Assembly (NCBI GenBank): GCA_964426675.1
Contig: CAYRRM010000008.1
Location: 24,861 to 88,860, forward strand
From: DYMC01 sp035406705
GTDB taxonomy: Bacteria > Verrucomicrobiota > Lentisphaeria > Victivallales > GWF2-50-93
Direction of reading: 5' to 3'
Length of the DNA stretch: 64,000 bases
Shown here: piece by piece, positions 1 through 7,918 of the stretch
Numbering within the stretch: position 1 is the first letter of the stretch
Layout of the letters: every line of letters starts with the position of its first letter
Translations under genes and position numbers: made by a program
The notes under the pieces: model-generated
What the model saw: only the letters and a program-made list of their open reading frames with translations
Database searches by the model: none
What the model was told of the DNA's origin: nothing

Positions 1-1570
1 TTTCGATAGATAATTCAATATTGTCCCCCTTTTTCCATTGCTTTGAGATTTTTATATAGCCAGGAACTTCTTTGCTTTCTAATATCTTTGCTTTTTTCCC
101 ATTAATTTTTATGGAAAATTTTCCTGCCCAATCGGGGATTCTCAGATAAAATTTAAAATACAGTTCTGTTTCTGGTATTATTTGTATAAGGATCCTGCCT
201 TCCCATGGCATTTTTGTCTTCTGAATTATTTGAATTGTTTTTTCTGCAAGTTTAAACATTAACTCACTATCCGTATAAATATGTAAAAAAAGAGCATCTT
301 TAGATAGTGAGTAAATATAAGAAGGTAGACTTGCATAAAGACGTGCAATATTAGGAGGACAACATGCACACGAGAACCAATCTGATCTCTGGTAATGAAA
401 ATTCTCTCCACAATATTGACCATTTCCATTGAAGCCAGGATGAACAGCAAGAGGATTTCCGTAGAGGAATCTTTTTCCATCGATAGAAACACCACTTGCT
501 ATGCCATTGTATAACGCTAACTCCATTATATTGCTATACTTTGAGTCAAGAGATGCATTAAACATTCTATATGCCCATAGAAAAAGACCTATGGATGCGC
601 ATGTCTCAAGATATGCACTTTCATTAGGCAAATCATAATCAGTTGTAAATCCCTCATTTGCATGTGTTTGACCTATTCCACCCGTTACGTGCATTTTTTT
701 AGTTACCAGGTCGTTCCATAAAATCTTGCACGCATTAAGCAATTGTTTATCATCTGTTTCAACAGCTAGATCCGTCATTGCACAATATAAGTACATTGCT
801 CTTACTGCATGCCCAACAACTTTCTTTTGTTGTCTGACGGGTAAATGAGCTTGACAATACTCATAACTATTTGCCCAAAATTTTTTTGGATCTTCACCTC
901 TATCTTTAGCTTCAATATCGAAATAATATGGAAGAGAACCTCTTTCATCTACAAAATATTTTGCTAGATTAAGGTACTTTTTATTATTTGTTACACGAAA
1001 TAATTTTATTAAAGCTAATTCTATTTCTTCATGGCCACAATAACCTCTTCTCTTAACTTCTTCTCTTCCAAATTGACTTGCAATATGATCTGCAAATTTT
1101 TCAACAATTCTAAGAAATTTGACTTTTCCTGTTGCATAAAAATATGCCACTGCTCCTTCGATTAGATGTCCTGCACAATAAAGCTCGTGATTATCTCTGA
1201 GATTTTTCCATCGTCCTTCAATATCACATGATTGAAAGTAACTATTAAAATATCCATCAGGCATCTGAGCTTTATCTATCAATTCAATTATATAGTCGAT
1301 TTTTTCTTCTATACTGTTATCAGGATAATTTACGAGAGAATAAGCTGCGGCTTCGATCCATTTTCCAATATCTGAATCCCAGAAAATATGTGGTTTATTT
1401 TGCATTCCTTCTTTCCATTTGAGTTTTAATGCATCTATTCTTCCTGTTTCAAGACATTGTTTATATTGAATGGGTAAGGTATTTTTCTGATTAATATCCA
1501 TTTTCTGTTTCCAAAAACCATCAGTTACCTTTACATCTCTTAAGAATGGTTGATATAATCTATTTTTCAT
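1..1570 (-). CDS. GH127-family beta-L-arabinofuranosidase-like protein, C-terminus cut by window edge
   Basis: A frame stays open from the ATG at 1568-1570 to the window edge (523 codons, no stop), so the C-terminus is missing. The start follows GGAGAA eight bases upstream. The N-terminus and the repeated GYF/WIE/HELYC-type segments match the DUF1680/GH127 (alpha/alpha)6 barrel. The family's zinc and nucleophile signature is complete: an E-T-C triplet (Glu322, Cys324) and, 79 residues on, a C-A-C-C-P-P-N motif (Cys403, Cys404), which in Bifidobacterium HypBA1 hold Zn and provide the cysteine nucleophile. The last residues read as the usual beta-sandwich with PGY and GDNIEL. There is no signal peptide, so the enzyme should be cytoplasmic and act on imported L-arabinose-containing oligosaccharides. 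The exact substrate is inference. Confidence 0.88.
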   Translation of the reverse strand, partial: MKNRLYQPFLRDVKVTDGFWKQKMDINQKNTLPIQYKQCLETGRIDALKLKWKEGMQNKPHIFWDSDIGKWIEAAAYSLVNYPDNSIEEKIDYIIELIDKAQMPDGYFNSYFQSCDIEGRWKNLRDNHELYCAGHLIEGAVAYFYATGKVKFLRIVEKFADHIASQFGREEVKRRGYCGHEEIELALIKLFRVTNNKKYLNLAKYFVDERGSLPYYFDIEAKDRGEDPKKFWANSYEYCQAHLPVRQQKKVVGHAVRAMYLYCAMTDLAVETDDKQLLNACKILWNDLVTKKMHVTGGIGQTHANEGFTTDYDLPNESAYLETCASIGLFLWAYRMFNASLDSKYSNIMELALYNGIASGVSIDGKRFLYGNPLAVHPGFNGNGQYCGENFHYQRSDWFSCACCPPNIARLYASLPSYIYSLSKDALFLHIYTDSELMFKLAEKTIQIIQKTKMPWEGRILIQIIPETELYFKFYLRIPDWAGKFSIKINGKKAKILESKEVPGYIKISKQWKKGDNIELSIE

Positions 1571-1601
1571 TTGTTTATATTCTCCTTATTTATATGTAAA
1601 A

Positions 1602-2570
1602 CTAAATTTTCTCAACATATAATTTACTCCATTCACGAATGGCATTTTCCATGGCTGTGAGATTTTCGTCTGGAACACCAAGTATTTTTTCGGGCATTGG
1701 TAAATATCCACCATTGTGCCAAAAAATTTCTAATTTTGTAAAGACTTCTTTACGAACTTCTTCTGGAGAACCAAATGGTAAGATATTTTGTCCATCTATT
1801 GCTCCGGCAACAACAAGCCTGTGACGACATATTCTTTCTGCAGCAATTAAATCATTTGCGGTTGTCTGAAGAGGGTTGAGAATTTTTACACCAATTTCAA
1901 TTAAATCTTCCAGTATCGGCATTACATGTCCACAAGAATGATGACTAATAACAATGCTATCTCCGAGTTCTGTTTTATAAAAATCATATATATTTTTTAA
2001 TCGTGGTTTAAAATATTTTCTCCACATTTCTGGAGAGATAACGAGTCTATCCTGCATTCCATAGTCATCAGAAGTATTAATATGATCTGGTTTTAATTTT
2101 ACATATTCCTCAGCAATACCGAGCTCAAAATCAAAGATAATATCAAGCAAATTATTAGCAATATCTTCGTTAGCTGCCAATAAATAAAGAAATTCTTCAG
2201 CCCCTAGAATGTTAAATGCTTTCTCATATAGAAAATAAGGATGATTTACAGATATGAAAAATTTTTCTCTATCAATTTTTTCGTAATCTTTTTGAAGTTT
2301 TTCTCTGATAAAAGAAGAATGTGGATCTGGTTTGCGAATTTTGCAAATTTTTTCATAAGAATCAACAGCAGGATAAACAGGGAAAATCTCTCCATCTTCA
2401 TCATGCCATGTTACTCCCCATATACCCTTCCAATCTTTACAATCAGACAATCGTAAATCACTCGGCCATGCTCCAAAATAACTTATTCCTTTTGATGGAG
2501 GTGGGTAACAAACATGGTCCGGAAAATCCCACTCTATCACACGTCTAAAATTTTCTTTTTCACTATACAT
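1602..2570 (-). CDS. Uroporphyrinogen decarboxylase (URO-D)-fold methyltransferase-like protein
   Basis: The 322-residue protein has the URO-D/MtaA TIM-barrel pattern. HHSCG at about residues 210-214 is the place where cobamide:CoM-type methyltransferases bind zinc, and the end has the family GGY...P(D)EN..A signature. The true HemE N-terminal arginine motif is absent, so haem synthesis is unlikely. Such proteins usually move methyl groups to or from corrinoids, or are of unknown function in sugar and aromatic catabolic loci. The gene is divergent from an IclR regulator over a 148-bp gap and lies 31 bp upstream of the GH127 gene, so the two may be one transcript. No corrinoid protein gene is visible nearby, and the substrate is unknown. 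Confidence 0.75.
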   Translation of the reverse strand: MYSEKENFRRVIEWDFPDHVCYPPPSKGISYFGAWPSDLRLSDCKDWKGIWGVTWHDEDGEIFPVYPAVDSYEKICKIRKPDPHSSFIREKLQKDYEKIDREKFFISVNHPYFLYEKAFNILGAEEFLYLLAANEDIANNLLDIIFDFELGIAEEYVKLKPDHINTSDDYGMQDRLVISPEMWRKYFKPRLKNIYDFYKTELGDSIVISHHSCGHVMPILEDLIEIGVKILNPLQTTANDLIAAERICRHRLVVAGAIDGQNILPFGSPEEVRKEVFTKLEIFWHNGGYLPMPEKILGVPDENLTAMENAIREWSKLYVEKI

Positions 2571-2675
2571 AATTTAGATAGAATCATATATAAGTTTAAA
2601 TTCTACTTACTTAATTCTACAATTCAAGGAAAAAATTTTTAAAATTAATATTTGAAAATACTTTTTAGGGTAATA

Positions 2676-2694
2676 TTTTAATCATTGATTAAAA
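2676..2694. promoter_or_regulatory. Perfect 19-bp inverted repeat upstream of the IclR gene
   Basis: TTTTAATCA-T-TGATTAAAA is a perfect palindrome with 9-base arms. It lies 25 bp before the IclR start, in the gap shared with the divergent URO-D gene. IclR proteins bind short palindromes of this size and often autoregulate. Use as the operator is inference from position. Confidence 0.45.
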
Positions 2695-2718
2695 AAAATT
2701 TATCTATGGAGAAAAGCT

Positions 2719-3489
2719 ATGCCGGGGAATGAACCTATACAATCATTAATAAAAGGAATCGATGTTTTTTTACATATTCTACAATGCCCAGAAGGACAAA
2801 GACTTAAAGATATTTCTAATAAGATGAGAATTAACCCCACTACTATTCATAATCTTATAAAATCACTTAGTCTAAAGGGATTTGTTGAAAAAAGTAATAA
2901 TGGTTATTTCAAAGTAGGAAATGCTTTTAAAGAGATTGCAAAACAATATATAGTTTCTGATTTTTATTATAGAATAGAGACAGAAATGAGGGATATTATT
3001 CCGCAATTTAAAAATGCTATATTAACGTATAGTGAAGCAATAAATTCGGAAATTAGTGTAGTTTTAAGGTTAACTTCAGAGATGCCCAATATTATTCAAC
3101 GTCCAATTTTTCAAAAATTTAATCCATATTATAATGTTTCAGGATTAATACATCTTGCATTTGGGGAAGACGAAACAACAGCATTGCTTAAGTTTGCTCA
3201 CCCATTTTTAGAAGAGGGATTGAAATATTGGAAAAATGAAAAGGTATTAAATAATTATTTAAGAAAAGTTAAAAAGCTAGGATACGCGAAAAGCCTTTTT
3301 ACAGAAAAAAACGTATTAAGGGTTGCTGTTCCTATTTTTTCTGCTAATGATCAGTTTAGAGGATGCCTAGGACTTTCAATTAGGTTGCCTTCTGAGAAAA
3401 ATCTTAACCATCTAGAAGAAAAATACTTACAGATACTTATAAATTCTTCAAAAAAAATCAAAGAGGAGTGCAATAAAAATGAAAAATAA
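2719..3489 (+). CDS. IclR-family transcriptional regulator
   Basis: The 256-residue protein has an N-terminal winged helix (residues about 5-65: QSLIKGIDVF, then LKDISNKM and TTIHNLIKSL). A GAF-like IclR effector domain follows, ending in a segment like the family's typical VAVPIF...GCLGLSI. The start ATG follows a GGAGAAAAGC-type ribosome site. It overlaps the next gene by 11 bp, so it should be cotranscribed with the QueG-like and U32-like genes and probably controls them and the divergent URO-D gene. The effector is unknown. Confidence 0.85.
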   Translation: MPGNEPIQSLIKGIDVFLHILQCPEGQRLKDISNKMRINPTTIHNLIKSLSLKGFVEKSNNGYFKVGNAFKEIAKQYIVSDFYYRIETEMRDIIPQFKNAILTYSEAINSEISVVLRLTSEMPNIIQRPIFQKFNPYYNVSGLIHLAFGEDETTALLKFAHPFLEEGLKYWKNEKVLNNYLRKVKKLGYAKSLFTEKNVLRVAVPIFSANDQFRGCLGLSIRLPSEKNLNHLEEKYLQILINSSKKIKEECNKNEK

Positions 3490-4558
3490 GAGAACAAAAA
3501 TTGAGCATGAATTTGGCCAAAATGATTTAAATAACCCCAAAATGGCATCCAAACTTATAAAAAAGCAAGCTCTTGCATTAGGTGCAGATGCTGTGGGAAT
3601 TGGGAATATTGAAAGATGGAAAGGTGCTCCTATACAAATGGATCCACTTCAGATAATGCCAGAATGTAAATCAATAATAGGAATGATTTTTAGAGTTATG
3701 AGAGGAAGTTTACGAGGAATTGAAGAAGGTACTTATTTCAGTAACTATTCTTCAATGGGATATGGAGGACTTACTTATCTTTATATTCCATTAATAGTTA
3801 TCAATCTTAGCAAGTTTATTGAAGACCGTGGATATGAAGCAATCCCGATGGGCCATCAAAGTGATTGGCGGGCTATTGATAATTTAGGATATATAAAGAA
3901 AAATTACTCCCGTCCTGTAGCTTTAGGAAGAGCTTTTCCTGATGTTATGATTCACCTTAGAATCGCTGCTTATTTATGTGGTCTTGGAGAAATTGGATTT
4001 AGCAAAATGTTTTTATCTCCTCAATTTGGCCCAAGAAACCGTATCGGAATAGTTTTAACCGATTTAAAACTAGAGCCAGATCCTATTTATAATGGGCCTA
4101 AATTATGTAATAAATGTATGGCTTGTGTGAAAGAATGTCCTGGTGGTTGTATAAGAAAGGATAAAGTTGTGAAAATTAAATTGTTGGGAAAAGAAATTGA
4201 ATGGTCCGATATTGATATGAACAAATGTGATGAAACATTTAAAGGAGGAAAAATGGTTGATTATGAACTTTCTGAAACAGAAAGATATATGGAAAATAAT
4301 CCTTATTATAAACGTGGGTGGTGGACACCTTTTTATCGAAAACCTAATAATCTTTATAATACAGGGCAGGCTGTTTGTGGAGCGGCAGGTTGTACACGAG
4401 CATGTATGATATCACTTGAATCGAGAGGAGTCCTAAAAAACAAATTTCATGAAAAATTTCGAAGACGCAAAAAATGGAAAGTTGAATGGGAAAACTCCAT
4501 TTATACTAATGCCCAACAATCTGTTTCTAATAATGAAGACAAACATGAATCTGATTAA
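3479..4558 (+). CDS. QueG/reductive-dehalogenase-like 4Fe-4S protein
   Basis: The 359-residue protein carries the corrinoid-binding-fold pattern shared by epoxyqueuosine reductase and reductive dehalogenases: GLGEIGFSKMFLSPQFGPR followed by IGIVLTD (residues about 170-200). A ferredoxin motif CNKCMACVKECP follows (about 210-221), and late cysteines in AVCGAAGCTRAC (about 300-311) could complete a second cluster. It is not QueG proper, because the spacing and the C-terminal HEAT-like part differ. Translation is coupled to the IclR gene by an 11-bp overlap. A role as a corrinoid-dependent reductase or corrinoid activator for the neighbouring URO-D-fold protein is plausible but unproven. Confidence 0.7.
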   Translation: MKNKRTKIEHEFGQNDLNNPKMASKLIKKQALALGADAVGIGNIERWKGAPIQMDPLQIMPECKSIIGMIFRVMRGSLRGIEEGTYFSNYSSMGYGGLTYLYIPLIVINLSKFIEDRGYEAIPMGHQSDWRAIDNLGYIKKNYSRPVALGRAFPDVMIHLRIAAYLCGLGEIGFSKMFLSPQFGPRNRIGIVLTDLKLEPDPIYNGPKLCNKCMACVKECPGGCIRKDKVVKIKLLGKEIEWSDIDMNKCDETFKGGKMVDYELSETERYMENNPYYKRGWWTPFYRKPNNLYNTGQAVCGAAGCTRACMISLESRGVLKNKFHEKFRRRKKWKVEWENSIYTNAQQSVSNNEDKHESD

Positions 4559-4587
4559 GAAATTATTTTAAATTTTGTTGTTATAAT

Positions 4588-5619
4588 ATGAGGAGACAAC
4601 AAAAGTTTGCTATTGGTTATCAGGAACCTTTAAATGGTGAAGATTTTATTTCAATAGTTAATGATTATAAAGAGAATATCTCAGAAGTATATTTTGCATG
4701 GCCTGGAATGCCATCTGGAAGGCCTTCTTTAAAAAATAATACCAGTTCCAAAGTTAATCATATAGAGAAACTCCTATATAATATTTCTGAAATTCAAAAA
4801 TTAGGAGTTAAACTAAATATACTTTTCAATGCTACCTGTTATGGTAGTAAATCACTTAGTGAAGAATTTAAGAAAGAAATTTTGAGAATAACAGAAAAAG
4901 TCATTTCTTATATAGGAACTTTGGATATTATGACAACTTCTTCTATTGCTATAGCATGGGTATTTAAAAAATATTTTCCAAAGGTGGAAGTCAGAGCTTC
5001 CATAAATATGAAAATAGGATTTCCAGAATCAATGTCCTATATTTCGGATCTTTTTGATTCTTTTCACCTTCAAAGAGACTTCCAGCGAGACATTGCATAT
5101 GTTAAAGAGGTAAAAAAATGGTGTAAATCTCAAAAAAAGAAACTTTGTATTCTCGTAAATAGTGGTTGTTTATATTCTTGTCCAGCCCAACTTTTTCATG
5201 ACAATATTGTGGCCCATAGTATTGAGATTTCATCTAAAAAAGTCATTGATGGATTTTTGCCAGATATCTGTTGGTGTTTGTATAAAAAACAGAAAGAACG
5301 TTCTAAAATACTAAAATCAACCTGGATACGGCCTGAAGATATTAATAATTATTATGGCTTAGTGGATGTTATAAAACTTGCCACACGTATTCATTCAAAT
5401 CCAAGATTAGTTATCAATGCATATAGTAATGGTTATTATGAAGGAAATCTTCTTGACCTTTTTGAACCTACTTTTTCACTTCTCTTTTTACCTGAAATTA
5501 TTTCAAACAGTAAGTTTCCAATAGGATGGTTTAAAAAAACATCTACATGTAAACATAAATGTTATAAATGCAATTACTGTGATAAACTTTTTCCAAAATT
5601 ATTAGAAAAAATCCAATAA
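4588..5619 (+). CDS. Peptidase U32/UbiU-like Fe-S protein
   Basis: The 343-residue protein resembles the U32 family, whose UbiU/UbiV members bind a 4Fe-4S cluster rather than acting as proteases. NSGCLYSCP (about residues 190-198) and the cysteines around ICWC (about 230) match the four-cysteine pattern. A further C-x3-C-x2-C-x2-C group, CKHKCYKCNYC (about 320-330), lies at the C-terminus. It starts 29 bp after the QueG-like gene, after ATGAGGAGACA. Being the third gene of an IclR-led Fe-S operon, it is probably an oxygen-sensitive hydroxylase or assembly factor. The precise reaction is unknown. Confidence 0.65.
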   Translation: MRRQQKFAIGYQEPLNGEDFISIVNDYKENISEVYFAWPGMPSGRPSLKNNTSSKVNHIEKLLYNISEIQKLGVKLNILFNATCYGSKSLSEEFKKEILRITEKVISYIGTLDIMTTSSIAIAWVFKKYFPKVEVRASINMKIGFPESMSYISDLFDSFHLQRDFQRDIAYVKEVKKWCKSQKKKLCILVNSGCLYSCPAQLFHDNIVAHSIEISSKKVIDGFLPDICWCLYKKQKERSKILKSTWIRPEDINNYYGLVDVIKLATRIHSNPRLVINAYSNGYYEGNLLDLFEPTFSLLFLPEIISNSKFPIGWFKKTSTCKHKCYKCNYCDKLFPKLLEKIQ

Positions 5620-5637
5620 CTCAAAACCACTACGTAG

Positions 5638-5664
5638 TTAACCTAAAAAATGCATTTAGGTTAA
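5638..5664 (+). terminator. Hairpin after the IclR operon
   Basis: TTAACCTAAA, a 7-base loop, then TTTAGGTTAA forms a perfect 10-bp stem 18 bp after the U32-like stop. It is followed by AAAATTTTGTTT, which is not a clean T-run, so termination is likely but not certain. Confidence 0.45.
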
Positions 5665-6178
5665 AAAATTTTGTTTAAAATTTGCCACAAGGTTAATAGT
5701 GCTCCTTGCTTCCTCGTGGTGACAGGTTTTTGGATATGGGTTGTGGGGATATGGAAAAGAAATAATGTGTATGAGCTATGGCGTGAAATTGCTTCCGCAG
5801 AGTTCATCAATGCTGACAAGTTTTTCTGGAACAAGGTGGACTCTTTTGAGGTCACCGAGACTCTTGGTATAAAGTTGCGAAGCATAGCATAGCAGGGCAA
5901 ATAGTTTAATAAGAGGGGATAAAAAAGGACAAGTTGAGATTTGAGTCGAGTGTCATCATCCATTATTGTCGGCAGGAAGGAACTGTGAGAGTATATAGGG
6001 TCTGTTTAGCAGACCCTAATTAGACTTTACTGAAAAATTCAAAAATATTATATAATTATTTTACAAGTAAGTATTTATGTAGTATAGTGTTCTCAAAAAA
6101 ATGGTTTAAATTGCAAGGAATATCAGGAAGTCCCTTCAAAAACCTTGCAGTTGAGCCGTCAAATTGGAGGACATTTAG
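5665..6178. other. Gene-poor scar region
   Basis: No gene can be supported here. A 73-codon open frame (5671-5892, +) with a Trp-rich N-terminal stretch matches no family I recognise and has no ribosome site. A hairpin lies at 5996-6018. The bases just before 6179 look like an IS leader, with GGAGG ahead of the transposase remnant. The stretch reads as debris between an operon end and a dead insertion element. Confidence 0.4.
5996..6018. repeat. 9-bp stem inverted repeat
   Basis: TAGGGTCTG, loop TTTAG, then CAGACCCTA. It is a perfect stem with no T-run beyond it. It could be a terminator relic or part of an IS end. Confidence 0.4.
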
Positions 6179-6397
6179 ATGTATAGAAAAAAGGATAGGC
6201 ATACCGGAGATCTGTTCCAGGATATTTTTCCTTTTGGTGGCGGTCTGGATCCGGATAACAGGTGGATGAAGATGTCCGGCATTGTTCCGTGGGATGAGCT
6301 TGAATACGTGTCGAAGCCAGAGAATTTTTCAGAACATATAGAGGGGATATGCAGAAAAACTTTTCTCCCAAAAACTCAAAGATCTTTTTTTCAATAG
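6179..6397 (+). pseudogene. IS5-type transposase remnant (N-terminus only)
   Basis: The frame opens after GGAGGACATTTAG with the characteristic N-terminus of IS5/IS1182-like transposases: MYRKKDRHTGDLF, then FPFGGGLDPDNRW and IPWDELE (residues about 1-42). After residue about 50 the similarity stops and the frame ends at 72 codons, so the DUF772 domain and the DDE catalytic domain are missing. No matching inverted repeats or target duplication could be found. It is best read as a decayed insertion with most of the element deleted. Confidence 0.65.
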
Positions 6398-6665
6398 GCC
6401 TTAAGATATTAGTTGAAAATTTTGTTAACGTTTCATAGTGAATAGTGATAGATAGAAATCCTTATTCCAGGATATCTTTATTTCAATTTTCTATGAACTT
6501 CTGGATTGATATTCAAAATGGCTTTTAGTTCAAGCATGGGTGATTTCTTGACCTCCCTTTTTTTGATACTCAGTTTTTCCTGCAAATTCTCCTTCTACAA
6601 CGCTCACAATATACTTTTTCATAGTTCTTTTTGCATTTTCTCTTATTATCTGAATGTTTATTGAA
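6398..6665. other. Non-coding stretch after the IS remnant
   Basis: Only frames of about 30 codons are present. On the minus strand, short pieces (a frame starting MKKYIVSVVEGE and a frame ending NPEVHRKLK) sit in different phases, which suggests a decayed gene or element end. Nothing functional can be supported. Confidence 0.3.
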
Positions 6666-7874
6666 TTATAAATCTGAATATGAAGGAAAGAAGATATAAT
6701 TATTTAAATTAATAATTTTTCCTTCTACTGCCCAATCAATGCCTAATTCACTAAACAACATTTCCTTTTCGAAAGATCTTGTAATTATTTTTTCAATATT
6801 ATTAATAAAAATATGACTAATGCCATTTTGAGATTTTCTTGATATGAATTGACGTGGAATCTGAATTATTTTTGATGACTCATGAGCAGCATTTGCGCAG
6901 ATAGTTTGAATCTTAGCAATATCCAAAGTGCAAATAAATACAGTTTGATCATAGATTCGTTTTATCAGACTTTCTATCATATATCTACGAGTATTTTCAA
7001 ACGAAGGATTAAATAAAACAGTTCTCTTTCCATCTATTTCTATTTGAGTTTCTGTTATTCGCCATATTATTTTTCCTTTATTTCCAATAATATGAATTTC
7101 TGGATCTATCTTTTCTAAACAAGCATGTGTTGCAAAAAAATAAATAGGCAAATCTTTTTTCGTTATAATTCTCATACAAACTGTATCAGGAGATTCTATA
7201 TTATTAGCTCTATAAGTTTCGGCTTGAACAGATTTAATTTCTGCTGAAGATAAAATGTTTTCACCAGCAAAAAAACAAATTTGGTTTAACTGATGAGAAA
7301 GGGCATTATTGAAAGGGGAGTCTAAAACCCACTGCTCATTAAGCTTCAATTTTCCAGCCCAATTATTTCTTTTATAATAAGATTCTGTTCGTGGCCACAT
7401 GGCAAAACATTTTATTGTTTTTATATTACCAATTTTCCCATCTAATATGAGATTTTTTATTTTTAAAAATTCAGGATTGTAAGTATGTTGAAAACCAACA
7501 GCGACAAATCGTTCTGCAGTAGATTGAACTTTTTCCATTTCCAAGACATCTTGTATGGTAGGAGCTGCGGGTTTTTCTACAAAGACATTAGTGTTTGAAC
7601 GTAATGCCTGTATCGTCATCTCCTTATGTAAATGAATTCCTGTTGGAATAAAACAGATATCAATTTTTCCTTTATTTTCCGTAAGCATTTCATTGTAATT
7701 TGTATATAATTTACATTGAATAGCTCTAAGTTCATTACATTTTTTTTCTTCCTCCTTCTGATTTATAACAGTAGCAGAAATAAGATTTAATACCTTTTTT
7801 TTGTGATAATACATTAAATCCATGTAATGATATGTCCCAAAACCGGATATTCCAATTATTGCAACATTTTTCAT
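6666..7874 (-). CDS. Gfo/Idh/MocA-family oxidoreductase
   Basis: The 402-residue protein has an N-terminal Rossmann fold (VAIIGISGFGTYHY, residues 4-17) and the family EKP motif in VFVEKPAA (about residues 92-99), where the lysine is catalytic. A C-terminal alpha/beta domain follows. These enzymes oxidise or epimerise sugars and sugar acids with NAD(P). It is the last gene of the operon that starts with the GntR-LacI regulator and includes the beta-helix lyase. It could therefore process the monosaccharide released by the lyase. The exact substrate is not readable from sequence. Confidence 0.85.
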   Translation of the reverse strand: MKNVAIIGISGFGTYHYMDLMYYHKKKVLNLISATVINQKEEEKKCNELRAIQCKLYTNYNEMLTENKGKIDICFIPTGIHLHKEMTIQALRSNTNVFVEKPAAPTIQDVLEMEKVQSTAERFVAVGFQHTYNPEFLKIKNLILDGKIGNIKTIKCFAMWPRTESYYKRNNWAGKLKLNEQWVLDSPFNNALSHQLNQICFFAGENILSSAEIKSVQAETYRANNIESPDTVCMRIITKKDLPIYFFATHACLEKIDPEIHIIGNKGKIIWRITETQIEIDGKRTVLFNPSFENTRRYMIESLIKRIYDQTVFICTLDIAKIQTICANAAHESSKIIQIPRQFISRKSQNGISHIFINNIEKIITRSFEKEMLFSELGIDWAVEGKIINLNNYIFFPSYSDL

Positions 7875-7918
7875 AAGCTGTAAATACCTTTTTTCATATG
7901 GAAGTAATAATTATTTCT

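Noticed and set aside
5661..5963. 100-codon minus-strand frame in the scar
   Set aside because: It has no ribosome site, no domain and crosses the hairpin at 5638-5664 region edge; a chance open frame is more likely.
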